Origin: an uncultured Bacteroidota bacterium
GTDB taxonomy: Bacteria; Bacteroidota; Bacteroidia; Chitinophagales; Chitinophagaceae
Direction of reading: 5' to 3'
Assembly (NCBI GenBank): GCA_903853805.1
Contig: CAINUN010000059.1
Location: forward strand, 1-37,987
DNA: 37,987 bases
The notes below the pieces were generated by a model that saw only the letters and a program-made list of their open reading frames with translations, ran no database searches and was not told the origin of the DNA. Both the position numbers and the translations under genes were made by a program. Each line of letters starts with the position of its first letter. Within the stretch, counting starts at the first letter, position 1. Positions 25,945-35,278 of this stretch are shown piece after piece.

Positions 25945-26874
25945 GTGCAGGGCAAAGTAAAACAAATATTAGCAGCAATTCAATCTGGCGATTTTAAAGC
26001 CTTAGCAAGAGGCATCACAATTGTGGAGAATGAATTGAATGGTTTTGAAGTTTTGATGAGTAGTTTGAAACAAAATAACCAAGCAAAAGTTATTGGCATA
26101 ACAGGTCCTCCTGGCGCAGGTAAAAGTACATTAGTGAATGCTTTGCTTCATCATTGGTTACAAACTGGAAAAAGAGTTGCAGTTATTGCAGTTGACCCAT
26201 CTTCACCATTTAATTTTGGAGCTTTACTTGGAGATAGAATTCGAATGAGTGATTTCTACAACAACCCCAATATTTTTATTCGTTCGCTGGCTAGTAGAGG
26301 TACTTTAGGTGGGTTAAGTGCAAAAATTGTAGAGATTACTGAATTGGTAAAAAATGGAGTGTTTGATTTTATTTTAATTGAAACAGTTGGTGTAGGACAA
26401 AGTGAGGTAGAGATTGCAGGACTTGCGGATTGCACTATTGTTACACTTGTGCCCGAAGCTGGTGACGAAGTGCAAACTTTGAAAGCTGGCATCATGGAAA
26501 TTGCAAACATTTTTGTAGTAAATAAAGCAGATCGTGATAATGCAGAAAGTCTATATAGAAATCTGAAATCACTGGTGCATGAAAAAGCAAATTCATCGTA
26601 TGAAATTCCTGTTCTAAAAAGCATTGCTATTCACAAACAAGGTATTGATCAAATTGTTGAAGCTATTGAAAAACACCTTTCTTTACATCAAGAGTTTTCA
26701 GAAAAGGCATTACAACTTTTAACGGAAAAAGCATGGCAACTTATTATTGCACATAAGATGAAAGATACATCGAAAACACAATTGAAAGCAACAATAAAAA
26801 ACAGTTTGGAAAGTGGGAATTTCAATCTCTATTCCTTTGTCATTCAGTTTATTAACAGAAAAAACAACTACTAA
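25945..26874 (+). CDS. meaB: MeaB/ArgK-type G-protein chaperone of methylmalonyl-CoA mutase
   Basis: A 309-aa GTPase of usual length. The Walker A motif GPPGAGKST is at 54-62. Other landmarks are DPSSPFNFGALLGDRIRM (85-102), FIRSLASRGTLGGLS (about 109-123), the switch region ETVGVGQSEVE and the base-recognition motif NKAD (about 192-195). MeaB protects and reloads the B12-dependent methylmalonyl-CoA mutase in the GTP-driven cycle. No mutase gene (mutA/mutB) is in the window, so it is encoded elsewhere. The start is GTG at 25945; an in-frame stop lies 6 codons upstream, so no earlier start is possible. Confidence 0.95.
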   Translation: MQGKVKQILAAIQSGDFKALARGITIVENELNGFEVLMSSLKQNNQAKVIGITGPPGAGKSTLVNALLHHWLQTGKRVAVIAVDPSSPFNFGALLGDRIRMSDFYNNPNIFIRSLASRGTLGGLSAKIVEITELVKNGVFDFILIETVGVGQSEVEIAGLADCTIVTLVPEAGDEVQTLKAGIMEIANIFVVNKADRDNAESLYRNLKSLVHEKANSSYEIPVLKSIAIHKQGIDQIVEAIEKHLSLHQEFSEKALQLLTEKAWQLIIAHKMKDTSKTQLKATIKNSLESGNFNLYSFVIQFINRKNNY

Positions 26875-27096
26875 ATAACAGGCAAATAAGATTAATTCCT
26901 TGGCAATGGTAAGTTGGTACATTAATTTTGTTTTGAGTAACTGATTAATTAAGTAAAAAACAAAAGATTCAATTGCTTACTTTAGTTCACTTTTTACGAA
27001 ATTTAAAAATAACGATGACGAGACTAGTAAAACAACAAACAAATTTTTTGGTAAAAGCAAGCTCATAACAATGTATTGCGTCCCATTGCATGAACA

Positions 27097-28257
27097 ATGA
27101 TTCAAACGATTCCTACATACCTGCTTTATATCTTCATTCCATTTGTCACAGCATTGCTATGTAGTTTTACTATTCCCAAAATCATAGTTCTAGCAATTCG
27201 TAAAAAGCTTTATGACCTTCCTGATAACAAGAGGAAAATCCATAAAAAGGTAATTCCTAATCTTGGTGGGGTTGCTATTTTCTTTTCTTATGCTATTATT
27301 TCTTCTTTAGTTATTGAAGAAATTTTTTTCCTTCAATGGAATTATCTTTTAGGTGCTACACTCATTTTGTTTGCTATGGGTGTCAAAGATGACATCATTA
27401 CACTTACGCACAATAAGAAATTCATATCCCAAATAATAGCAGGAATAATACCTGTCTGTTTTGCAGACATTAGACTCCATTCACTTTATGGGATTTTTGG
27501 CATCAATGAACTACCAGTTTGGTTCAGTATGATATTTTCAATCATAGGCTGCACATTCATCACAAATGCCTTCAATTTAATAGATGGGGTAGATGGCCTT
27601 GCAGGAACTATTGGGGTACTATGTTTATTTATGTTAGGAACAGGGTTCGCATACATAGGCAATCACTCTGCCACCTTTGTATCTTTTGCATTGATGGGTG
27701 CTATTATTGGTTTTCTTAGTTTCAATGTTTCGCCGGCAAAAATTTTCATGGGGGATAGCGGTGCACTAGTAATTGGTTTTACAATCTCTATTCTGAGTAT
27801 CCTTTTTGTAAATTCATACACTGTTCATGGCGAAAACGATTTACCGTGGATAATTCATACTCAGAAAGGCGCAATTGTAGCTACACTTGCAGTATTATTT
27901 ATCCCTGTTTTTGATTCTTTCAGAGTGTTTTTAACAAGGATGGTAAAAGGTAGGCATCCATTTCTTGCGGACAGAACACACATTCACCACTTCTTACTTG
28001 ATATTGGATTTAGTCATTCACATACCGTAAGCACACTCATTACTGCAAATTTACTCATCATTACTATTGCACTTTATGTACAAGACCTGAATATCAATGT
28101 CTCTATCGGCATATTATTATTGGTGACAATGGCACTCTTCGCAATCTTATTTTTCATGCGTAAAGCAAGACTCGATGCTACAGAAAAAATGAAGCAAGAA
28201 ATGTCTGAAAAAAACGAGCCCTCAATTCCGTTCAATTCAAACCAAACTATTAAATAA
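27097..28257 (+). CDS. WecA/TagO-like polyprenyl-phosphate sugar-1-phosphate transferase
   Basis: A 386-aa inner-membrane protein with about eleven membrane segments, of the MraY/WecA/TagO superfamily. Active-site motifs are GVKDD (Asp98-Asp99), NAFNLIDGVDGLAG (157-170), FMGDSGAL (217-224) and the WecA-type GRHPFLADRTHIHH loop with HIHH at 294-297. It transfers a sugar-1-phosphate, usually GlcNAc-1-P, from a UDP-sugar to undecaprenyl phosphate and starts O-antigen or related glycan synthesis. The HIHH motif separates it from MraY. The 222 bases upstream show no clear promoter. Confidence 0.93.
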   Translation: MIQTIPTYLLYIFIPFVTALLCSFTIPKIIVLAIRKKLYDLPDNKRKIHKKVIPNLGGVAIFFSYAIISSLVIEEIFFLQWNYLLGATLILFAMGVKDDIITLTHNKKFISQIIAGIIPVCFADIRLHSLYGIFGINELPVWFSMIFSIIGCTFITNAFNLIDGVDGLAGTIGVLCLFMLGTGFAYIGNHSATFVSFALMGAIIGFLSFNVSPAKIFMGDSGALVIGFTISILSILFVNSYTVHGENDLPWIIHTQKGAIVATLAVLFIPVFDSFRVFLTRMVKGRHPFLADRTHIHHFLLDIGFSHSHTVSTLITANLLIITIALYVQDLNINVSIGILLLVTMALFAILFFMRKARLDATEKMKQEMSEKNEPSIPFNSNQTIK

Positions 28258-28277
28258 TTCAATAGTTAATCACTAAA

Positions 28278-31070
28278 TTAATATTGCATCATTTTCCGAG
28301 TGATATGCTTTTCATTAACCTCTAAAACAAGGTAATAAACACCATGACTCATTGAATTGGAATGGAAATCAAAATTATGTTCGCCTGCTTCCATTATTTC
28401 TTCTGCAATTGTTTTCACAAACCTTCCCATCTCGTCTATTAGGTATAGTTTTGTTTTCGTCCTTTGTTTTAATTCAACACGAATAATTGTATTTTCAAGA
28501 AATGGATTAGGGTAATTTTCAAGTTTAATATTTTCGAAATTATTTACAAATTCAACGTCAGAAACAACATCATTTACATCTAAAATTGTTCCTGAGAAAA
28601 TCCCGTGAGAATGTGTAGCAACAATTACAGATCCATCTGTTTGACGGCTGTCAATCATTGTAACAACTGACTTACCAATATTAGCAGCGCCTTGTTGTAC
28701 CCAAACAGTATTTAATCCATTTAACTGATTAGTGGCAAATAAACCCACACTTGTACCTACAAGATAAACTTTACCACCATTTACAGGCAAAATTCTTGCC
28801 CACCGAATAGAAGGACCATTACCACTCCCCGTACTATTGTCTTCAAGGTTACCACCAACTTTGTCCCAAGTAGTACCGCCATCTTGAGAATAAAAAACGC
28901 TGTAAATATTATAGTTAGAGAAAGTAACCATTATGTTGTCTGCATTAGTTGGATCTACTGCAATACAGCTTACATAACCGTTGTTTGGAAATAAAGCACT
29001 TCCAGCATTTCCAGTAATTTCTATAGGTGTAGGTGTGCCTAAATTTGCATTATCAATTCGGAAAACTCTTCGTTGCGATGTTCCATAATAAACTCTATTA
29101 GCTGGCGTTTTAGAAACTGCAATACAAGTGATTTTTGCTCCTGCTACTGGAACTGAATCATTAAACATCACCCAGTTGGTCGCAATACTATCCCAATTGG
29201 AAGCATAAGGAATACCTGAAAGGTCGTCATTTCTCCAAAGGTATTTCCCACCTGCTAAGTACATAATGTTATTATTATTGGGATCAAGGACAAATGGATT
29301 AATGAAGAGATAATTACTACCATTCATTGGGTCAATTCTTGCAAAGCTATCTACCCCACCATTTGAATTTAGTTTTGCTTTCATCACTTTTCCGTTTTGA
29401 ATGCTAAAATAAAAGGCAGTTTTATTGTCGGCTATTGCACAATGTGATCCATCTCCTCCACGAGGGCTCACCCAAGGATCTGTCAAAACATTTGACTTAG
29501 TGAACCAACTCCCATTATCCTGAGCGCCTCCAATGATTACATTATCAGTTGCAGCATGGTCCATAGCACAGCTATAAAACATTGTCGTAAGATAGCCATG
29601 ATTTAAATTCTGCCAAGTTACATTAGCTCCCATATTATCATCTGTAAAAGCTATTCCACCATCGTTAGAAGAAATCATCTTTGTTGAACTTCCAGGCAAG
29701 AATATTAATTCATGTTGATCAGGATGATGGTTTTGGTAAGATAATACAATTGGTAAAGTAGCCCCTTGCTTATAACCGCCAATATAAGATGTTTGAGTAG
29801 TATCCGAAAAACCATTTGTGCTTCTATAAATATTGGTTCCTCCTATAAAAACGGTATTGGCGTCATCTGGTTTTACCTTTATCACCAAATCATAAGAACC
29901 CTGAGATTGAAATATATCAAAAGGACCTCCAGTAGATGGTAAATTCAATGAACGATCTTCCCAATTGCCACCGGTTCCACTACCATCACCATTTAGGTAT
30001 GTATATTTCCAAAGACTATTCCACTCAACATCACCTAAGTAGTTAGCATTTGCTTGTCCATAACCTGGTGTATTTCCAAGAAAATAAACTTGAGTTTCAT
30101 CGGAAGGAGAAATCCCTATTCGAATTCTATTATAAACAGCAGGAAAATTGGCAGGTGTAATATTTGTAAATGTCACACCTCCATCAATAGATCTATATAT
30201 GCCATGTTGGTTTCCATCACTACTTAGTGTGACATAAACAATTCCGGAAGGGGAAATTGCCACATCTGTGAAGTAAGCATAACTAAGAGAATTTCCTTTA
30301 ACCCGTACCCAACTGTTACCACCATCTTTACTTCGATAAATACCACCGTAGGCAGCTGCTATAACTACATTTTCTGAATCATTTACATGGTCTGTAACAA
30401 TATTCCAAACAATATCTGCCCACACATCAAAAGTAGTTAATGAAGTAGATGTAGTACTTGCCAAAACAGTCCATGTTTTTCCACTATCAAGCGATTTAAA
30501 AATTCCATTTCCTAAATAATATGCACCTGAACCAGTTGCAGAGGCACCATAACCTTCACCTGAACCATAATACCAAACATTTCTATGCCCTACCCTTGTA
30601 TCTTGAGCAACACAACTCACGCTTTTGTATTGGTCAGGAGTTGATGTTTGCTTCCAAGTTTGACCAAAATCGGTAGAACGCCACATACCTCCAGAAGCAG
30701 AGCCTGCTATTATACTATTAGCATTCGCAACATCAATAGCACAAGCCCTTGTCCTTCCACCAACATTCCAAGGACCTCTAGGAATCCAATTCACAGTTGT
30801 TCCTTTAAATTGCGCACCTGAAGACTGTGCATCATTGGGAAGAGTTGCTGCAAAAGCCAATTCTTTTTCCCGAATATGGTCAGGAATTTTACCTGTAGCA
30901 GGATCGCTTAGCATTTCAGTTTCATAGTTAAACCTTTCAAAAGCATCTTGCTCAGAGCCTATTGCATCAGCATCACCTAAGTAGATTTCCTTTTCTGTAG
31001 TGTAGGAAATAAAAAACATGCCGCTTGCAGCAAAAAAGGAAACTAGAAAAAGGAAGTAAATCTTCTTCAC
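28278..31070 (-). CDS. Secreted beta-propeller (BNR/sortilin-like) protein with T9SS sorting tail
   Basis: A 930-aa exported protein with an N-terminal signal segment (1-22) and a long body of sialidase-type (Asp-box/BNR) repeats: S-DGG-TW-like motifs recur, such as SLDSGKTWTVL, SKDGGNSWVRV, SIDGGVTFTNI and SQDGGTTWDKV. The C-terminal ~80 residues, from LENYPNPF through FHSNSMSHGVYYLVLE to the end, are a type A T9SS sorting domain, so the protein is carried across the outer membrane and usually anchored or released. The fold suggests binding or hydrolysis at the surface, but sialidase catalytic residues cannot be confirmed; the first propeller resembles Vps10/sortilin-like proteins. Last gene of the 36.5-28.3 kb minus-strand run, 37 bases after the lipoprotein gene. 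Confidence 0.88.
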   Translation of the reverse strand: MKKIYFLFLVSFFAASGMFFISYTTEKEIYLGDADAIGSEQDAFERFNYETEMLSDPATGKIPDHIREKELAFAATLPNDAQSSGAQFKGTTVNWIPRGPWNVGGRTRACAIDVANANSIIAGSASGGMWRSTDFGQTWKQTSTPDQYKSVSCVAQDTRVGHRNVWYYGSGEGYGASATGSGAYYLGNGIFKSLDSGKTWTVLASTTSTSLTTFDVWADIVWNIVTDHVNDSENVVIAAAYGGIYRSKDGGNSWVRVKGNSLSYAYFTDVAISPSGIVYVTLSSDGNQHGIYRSIDGGVTFTNITPANFPAVYNRIRIGISPSDETQVYFLGNTPGYGQANANYLGDVEWNSLWKYTYLNGDGSGTGGNWEDRSLNLPSTGGPFDIFQSQGSYDLVIKVKPDDANTVFIGGTNIYRSTNGFSDTTQTSYIGGYKQGATLPIVLSYQNHHPDQHELIFLPGSSTKMISSNDGGIAFTDDNMGANVTWQNLNHGYLTTMFYSCAMDHAATDNVIIGGAQDNGSWFTKSNVLTDPWVSPRGGDGSHCAIADNKTAFYFSIQNGKVMKAKLNSNGGVDSFARIDPMNGSNYLFINPFVLDPNNNNIMYLAGGKYLWRNDDLSGIPYASNWDSIATNWVMFNDSVPVAGAKITCIAVSKTPANRVYYGTSQRRVFRIDNANLGTPTPIEITGNAGSALFPNNGYVSCIAVDPTNADNIMVTFSNYNIYSVFYSQDGGTTWDKVGGNLEDNSTGSGNGPSIRWARILPVNGGKVYLVGTSVGLFATNQLNGLNTVWVQQGAANIGKSVVTMIDSRQTDGSVIVATHSHGIFSGTILDVNDVVSDVEFVNNFENIKLENYPNPFLENTIIRVELKQRTKTKLYLIDEMGRFVKTIAEEIMEAGEHNFDFHSNSMSHGVYYLVLEVNEKHITRKMMQY

Positions 31071-31107
31071 GAGATATATATTTTTGAGGTTTGGAAAGAT
31101 AAAGAGT

Positions 31108-31554
31108 TTACAGCACTAAATAATCATACACAATAAAATTGGCAGTACTACCTAATGTTAATCGTTGTTCAGCAATGCCCCAAAAAACATCACCATTTTT
31201 TAAACCTGGATATTTCTTCTTCATGCTGGGAAATGCATGAAGTGAAGGAGCAGTTGTAAATGCAAAACGTAGGGTAATGATATCGCCCTCTTGTAATTTC
31301 TCCGACACACTATTACCACAAGCTTGCACTTCAAGGATAGCAACAGAAGCCAAACATGGAAAACGGTAGCAATTGCTTGAAGTATCTGCATCCATATCAT
31401 TCTGTATTTGAATAATTCTTCCTTTAAACTTACAAGAAGAAAGATTAATACTCATTTCAATTACAGGTGTAGTTGCATTAGATACTGTCATCTTTTTGAC
31501 AGAATGACAAGAAAGAAAAAAAAATGAAAATAACAACGTTAATAAGCACTTCAT
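31108..31554 (-). CDS. Putative lipoprotein of unknown function
   Basis: A 148-aa protein. Residues 1-16 form a hydrophobic signal with a probable lipobox FLSC (Cys16), so it is likely lipidated and membrane-anchored. The mature part is short, beta-rich and has three further Cys in CKFKG, NCYRFPCLA and QACGNS. The C-terminal GDIITLRFAFTTAPS ... LTLGSTANFIVYDYL is barrel-like. I do not recognise the family. It lies 17 bases after selO and 37 bases before the T9SS-exported protein. Confidence 0.65.
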   Translation of the reverse strand: MKCLLTLLFSFFFLSCHSVKKMTVSNATTPVIEMSINLSSCKFKGRIIQIQNDMDADTSSNCYRFPCLASVAILEVQACGNSVSEKLQEGDIITLRFAFTTAPSLHAFPSMKKKYPGLKNGDVFWGIAEQRLTLGSTANFIVYDYLVL

Positions 31555-31571
31555 TATTTAAAGGTAATTAA

Positions 31572-33164
31572 TCATGAACTACATGACAACATGGAACAAC
31601 CTGCTTTTTGCTTAGCCCAATCGGGTCGTTTAACAAAAAACAAATCGTTGGCATTGCTGTATGGTGACTTAATGGCAATTTGCAACTTATTAAAAAGCGA
31701 ATCATCTCCATTTTGCAAGAATTCAATAGCTTGTTGCAATAGATAATTTCGCAGGATGAAGCGTGGATTGCTAAGTTTCATTTTTTCTTGCGATGCTACT
31801 TTGTTTATGTGGTTGGTGTTGATTCTTTGATGATATTGTGTCAGCACTTTCATTAATATTAGTTGCTCATCTTCATTCAAAGCATCATAAAAACTATCAT
31901 TAAAATGCTCAACAGAAGGGGCATCCATGCTTGCAAGCAACTGATAGAAAATAGTCATGTCAGGATGCAAATTATCGAGCATTTTGTTCCATTCAAGTAT
32001 GAAAGCTATGTCATCATCGCGCACTTCATCAAGCCCCAACTTGCCCGCCATCATTTCGTAATAAAAGCGCCAATAGGTTGTGGCATAGTTTTCAAGAATA
32101 GCCACCAAAGCTTGGGCATCCTTTACCAAAGGTGCAAGTGCTCCTGCAAAACAGCCGAGGTTCCATTGACCAACTTGTGCCTGTTTATCAAACGCATATC
32201 GCCTGCCGGGGAGGTCGGTGGTATTAGGCGTAAAATTGCTATCATAATCATCGAGGAAAGAAAAGGGTCCATAATCAATAGTCAATCCAAGTACAGACAT
32301 GTTATCGGTGTTCATCACACCATGCACAAAACCAACGCGCATCCATTCCACCATTAGTTTAGCGGTGCGTTTCAGCACCTCTTCAAACCAAAGTAGTATT
32401 TTCTCCTCACCATTTATGTCAGGAAAATAGCGACTAATAGTCCAGTTGACAAGGCGTTGAAGTTGTTCTATTTCTTTTCTAGCAGCAAGTATTTCGAAGT
32501 TGCCAAATCGAAGAAAACTTGGAGCCACCCGCATCACAATAGCACCGGGTTCCATCTCAGGAAAACCATTGTAAAACATGTCGCGCATCACACCATCACC
32601 TGTGCTCACAAGGCTCAAAGCTCGTGTTGTGGGTACTCCTAAATGATGCATGGCTTCGCTCATCAAATATTCTCGCAATGAAGAACGAAGCACTGCCCTG
32701 CCATCTGCGCCACGAGAATAGGGCGTTATACCTGAACCCTTTAATTGCAACTCTGCAAAACCACCATCGGGCTTTTGCCATTCCCCTAATGTAATTGCTC
32801 TTCCATCACCTAACTGTCCTGCCCAATGCCCAAACTGATGACCGGCATAACATGCAGCATAAGGTTTCATACTAGCCGTAATTTGGTTGCCACCAAGAAT
32901 TTGCAAGTCGGAATCATTTGGAAAGGCAATTCCTAACTCTGCAGCAAGGTCATTGCTCCAAGCCAAAAGTAGAGGAGACTTTACAGGTGTGGGAGTTGTA
33001 AGGGAATAAAGCATACCCGGTGTAGAACGGGGTTGTGGATTGCCAGTTTCATCTCCGGGGAAATGGTCTGTAAATTGGTTTTGAAATATGCCTAAAGAGA
33101 GTGGGTGCATCCCAACAAAGGTAGCATGATTGATAGGTAATGTGTATTGATGTTTATGAATCAC
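31572..33164 (-). CDS. selO: Protein adenylyltransferase SelO (YdiU family)
   Basis: A 530-aa pseudokinase-fold protein. SelO binds ATP in inverted orientation and transfers AMP to Ser, Thr or Tyr of target proteins, with a reported role in redox stress. Visible motifs are YAGHQFGHWAGQLGDGRA (106-123), LKGSGITPYSRGADGRAVLR (141-160), SLREYLMSEAMHHLGVPTTRA (162-182) and HGVMNTDNMS with Asp287 and Asn288, followed by the Mg-binding Asp297 in LTIDYGPFSFLDDYD; this spacing matches Asp252/Asn253/Asp262 of the studied bacterial enzyme. The C-terminal Ser-Cys-Ser-Ser includes the conserved Cys (Sec in animals). The N-terminus is uncertain; the ATG at 33164 or the Met 18 residues later are both possible. 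It sits 12 bases after dapB. Confidence 0.93.
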   Translation of the reverse strand: MIHKHQYTLPINHATFVGMHPLSLGIFQNQFTDHFPGDETGNPQPRSTPGMLYSLTTPTPVKSPLLLAWSNDLAAELGIAFPNDSDLQILGGNQITASMKPYAACYAGHQFGHWAGQLGDGRAITLGEWQKPDGGFAELQLKGSGITPYSRGADGRAVLRSSLREYLMSEAMHHLGVPTTRALSLVSTGDGVMRDMFYNGFPEMEPGAIVMRVAPSFLRFGNFEILAARKEIEQLQRLVNWTISRYFPDINGEEKILLWFEEVLKRTAKLMVEWMRVGFVHGVMNTDNMSVLGLTIDYGPFSFLDDYDSNFTPNTTDLPGRRYAFDKQAQVGQWNLGCFAGALAPLVKDAQALVAILENYATTYWRFYYEMMAGKLGLDEVRDDDIAFILEWNKMLDNLHPDMTIFYQLLASMDAPSVEHFNDSFYDALNEDEQLILMKVLTQYHQRINTNHINKVASQEKMKLSNPRFILRNYLLQQAIEFLQNGDDSLFNKLQIAIKSPYSNANDLFFVKRPDWAKQKAGCSMLSCSS

Positions 33165-33176
33165 GGATAGATTCCG

Positions 33177-33893
33177 TCACATACCCAACACATCTTTCAT
33201 CGCAAAGACCCCTTTCTTATCTACAATAAATTCAGCAGCAAGCACCGCACCTATGGCAAAACCATCGCGGTTGTGGGCAGTGTGAATGATTTCAATATCG
33301 TCAATAGGTGAAGTATAGCGGATGTTATGCGTGCCTGGCACGTTTTCAATACGATGGGCTTTGATAGGGAAACAATTGGGTTTATTGGTTTGTTCTTTTT
33401 CCCAACAAGTCTTGCGGTTCATGTTAGCAAGAATTTGTTCGGCGAGGGTTATAGCAGTGCCGCTTGGTGAGTCTTTTTTTTGGGTATGATGAGTCTCTTC
33501 AATTGTGATGTTGTACTCAGGATGAACATCCATCAGCTTAGCCAATTGTTTATTGACCTCAAAAAAGATATTGACACCAACACTAAAATTGGAAGCTTGT
33601 AAAAACGCTGTTTTGTAGATTGTTGTTGCTTCGTGAGCCTCCTGTAATCCTTCGTTCCACCCTGTTGAACCACAAACCACCGGAACACTTGCTTGAAGGC
33701 AAGTCAATACATTTTCTTTAGCACTTTCAGGACTTGTAAATTCAATAGCTACATCAGCTTGTTGCAACTTATCTATATTCAGGTCTTCTTTATTGGAAGA
33801 AGTTATCTTCAATACAATTTCATGACCGCGATTATTGGCAATTTGTTCAATGGCTTTTCCCATTTTGCCATAACCTACAAGCGCAATTTTCAT
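33177..33893 (-). CDS. dapB: 4-hydroxy-tetrahydrodipicolinate reductase
   Basis: A 238-aa cytosolic enzyme, slightly short of the 245-270 aa typical size. It reduces the DapA product with NAD(P)H in the lysine and diaminopimelate pathway that feeds peptidoglycan. Landmarks are the Rossmann GYGKMG (7-12), CGSTG (74-78), the catalytic region ETHHTQKKDSPSGTA (133-147) with His135, His136 and Lys139, and the cofactor loop ASNFSVGVN. Its ATG overlaps the stop of the prenyltransferase gene by four bases (ATGA), and selO follows after 12 bases. Confidence 0.96.
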   Translation of the reverse strand: MKIALVGYGKMGKAIEQIANNRGHEIVLKITSSNKEDLNIDKLQQADVAIEFTSPESAKENVLTCLQASVPVVCGSTGWNEGLQEAHEATTIYKTAFLQASNFSVGVNIFFEVNKQLAKLMDVHPEYNITIEETHHTQKKDSPSGTAITLAEQILANMNRKTCWEKEQTNKPNCFPIKAHRIENVPGTHNIRYTSPIDDIEIIHTAHNRDGFAIGAVLAAEFIVDKKGVFAMKDVLGM

Positions 33894-34786
33894 AAGCAGT
33901 GTTGAATGATGAATGATGAGATAGCAAACAAAGAAAAGACAATACTCGCAATACCATTGGTATTGGCAAATGCCATATTGACCTTACTTAAATCGTTTGG
34001 AGAGACAATAAGATGCTGGTATAATAACAGTCCTATGAACACTAAAGCACCTAACCAAAAAAGCCAACTACCCTCTGCATAAAAACCTGCAATTAATACC
34101 AAGATGGCACTACTGAAATGCAATAGATTGGAAACATTCAACGCATTTCTCTTCCCTAAAACAGCTGGGATAGAATAGAGTTTTTGCTCCTTATCAAACT
34201 CTTCATCTTGCAAAGCATAAATAATATCAAATCCCGAAACCCATGTGAAAACAATGAGTGAAAACAAAACAGGTAATAATTGGAATTGAGCAGTTACAGC
34301 AAGGAAAGCACCAATTGGAGATAGAGATAAACCTACCCCCAAAACCAAATGGCATAATGGAGTTATTCTTTTAGTGTAGCTATAAAACAACACCACAAAC
34401 AAAGCAACAAACGACAAGTAAAACACGAGCGTATTGATAAACCATGTAGTAAGTATAAACAGTAAACAATTGATAAGAGTGAATGTCAAAGCATGATTTG
34501 GAGAAATGATGCCAGCGGGTATTTCCCTTTGTGCGGTGCGTGGATTGAGGGCATCGAATTTTCTATCAAGGAAACGATTGAATGCCATAGCTGCACTTCG
34601 TGCAAACACCATGCATAGCAATACCTTGACCAATAAAAAAGGAAACTCAGACTTCCATTGCCAATTGCTGTCTACTTGCAATTGATGAAGGATTCCTAAC
34701 GTCAAACCAATCATTGCGAATGGCAAAGCAAATACAGTGTGGCTGAATTTGACTAGTGATAAATATTGATTGATTTTTTTGAACAC
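33890..34786 (-). CDS. UbiA-family prenyltransferase (possibly MqnP-type)
   Basis: A 298-aa integral membrane protein with eight or nine membrane segments. The two Asp-rich motifs that bind Mg-prenyl-pyrophosphate are present: NRFLDRKFD (70-78) and DIIYALQDEEFD (187-198). The family attaches a polyprenyl chain to an aromatic ring, as in ubiquinone or menaquinone synthesis. Bacteroidota make menaquinone, and this sequence (LVKFSHTVFALPFAMIG at the N-terminus) has the look of the 4-hydroxybenzoate-like group now linked to the futalosine pathway (MqnP), so MqnP is likely but not proven. It starts 3 bases after the DUF1573 gene and overlaps dapB. Confidence 0.9.
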   Translation of the reverse strand: MFKKINQYLSLVKFSHTVFALPFAMIGLTLGILHQLQVDSNWQWKSEFPFLLVKVLLCMVFARSAAMAFNRFLDRKFDALNPRTAQREIPAGIISPNHALTFTLINCLLFILTTWFINTLVFYLSFVALFVVLFYSYTKRITPLCHLVLGVGLSLSPIGAFLAVTAQFQLLPVLFSLIVFTWVSGFDIIYALQDEEFDKEQKLYSIPAVLGKRNALNVSNLLHFSSAILVLIAGFYAEGSWLFWLGALVFIGLLLYQHLIVSPNDLSKVNMAFANTNGIASIVFSLFAISSFIIQHCL

Positions 34787-34789
34787 AGA

Positions 34790-35260
34790 CTAATTTTTTT
34801 CCATTACTTCTACTTCAAATCCTATGGAGACAGCGTCCATAGTTGCATTGCTTTTCACAAGTACATTCTTGCGTTGATGTCCTACTTTCCCTTCACTGTT
34901 AAATTCTACCAACACAGAATCTGTTGCACCCGGAGGCACCGGATTCTTAGGATATGAAGGCACCGTGCAACCACATGAAGCAATAGCATCGGAAATGATT
35001 AACGGATTGCTACCTGCGTTTTTAAAATAATAAGCATGACGTACTTTTTGCCCTTCGGTTATTTTGCCAAAGTTGAATTTAGTATCGGTAAAAGAAATTG
35101 TTGTTTTAGGGAGGGTTGCCAAGTACTTTGACTTGTACTCATCGCCCTTCCATTTATTGATGATGGCTGTTTTACTCACACCACTCAATTCCACCATAGC
35201 TATAGCGAAAACAGAAAGCGTTAGCATGGTGAATAAAACAGTTTTGATTTGTGGATTCAT
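34790..35260 (-). CDS. DUF1573 periplasmic protein
   Basis: A 156-aa protein with an N-terminal membrane or signal segment (residues 6-25). The body is an immunoglobulin-like DUF1573 domain: FNFGKITEGQKVRHAYYFKNAGSNPLII followed by ASCGCTVPSYPKNPVPPGATDSVLVEFNS, with a conserved Cys-Gly-Cys. It continues to KVGHQRKNVLVKSNA. DUF1573 proteins are common and often multi-copy in Bacteroidota; function is unknown, with a structural or protein-interaction role likely. It lies 18 bases after pepT and 3 bases before the prenyltransferase gene. Confidence 0.9.
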   Translation of the reverse strand: MNPQIKTVLFTMLTLSVFAIAMVELSGVSKTAIINKWKGDEYKSKYLATLPKTTISFTDTKFNFGKITEGQKVRHAYYFKNAGSNPLIISDAIASCGCTVPSYPKNPVPPGATDSVLVEFNSEGKVGHQRKNVLVKSNATMDAVSIGFEVEVMEKN

Positions 35261-35278
35261 AACTATCTATCGTATCTC

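Noticed and set aside
26256-26624. 122-codon open frame antisense to meaB
   Set aside because: It is antisense to conserved GTPase motifs and rich in Ser and Ile as expected for a shadow frame.
31863-32357. 164-codon open frame antisense to selO
   Set aside because: It lies fully inside a well-supported gene, has no family match by eye and unusual His/Ile/Lys-rich composition. It is a shadow frame.
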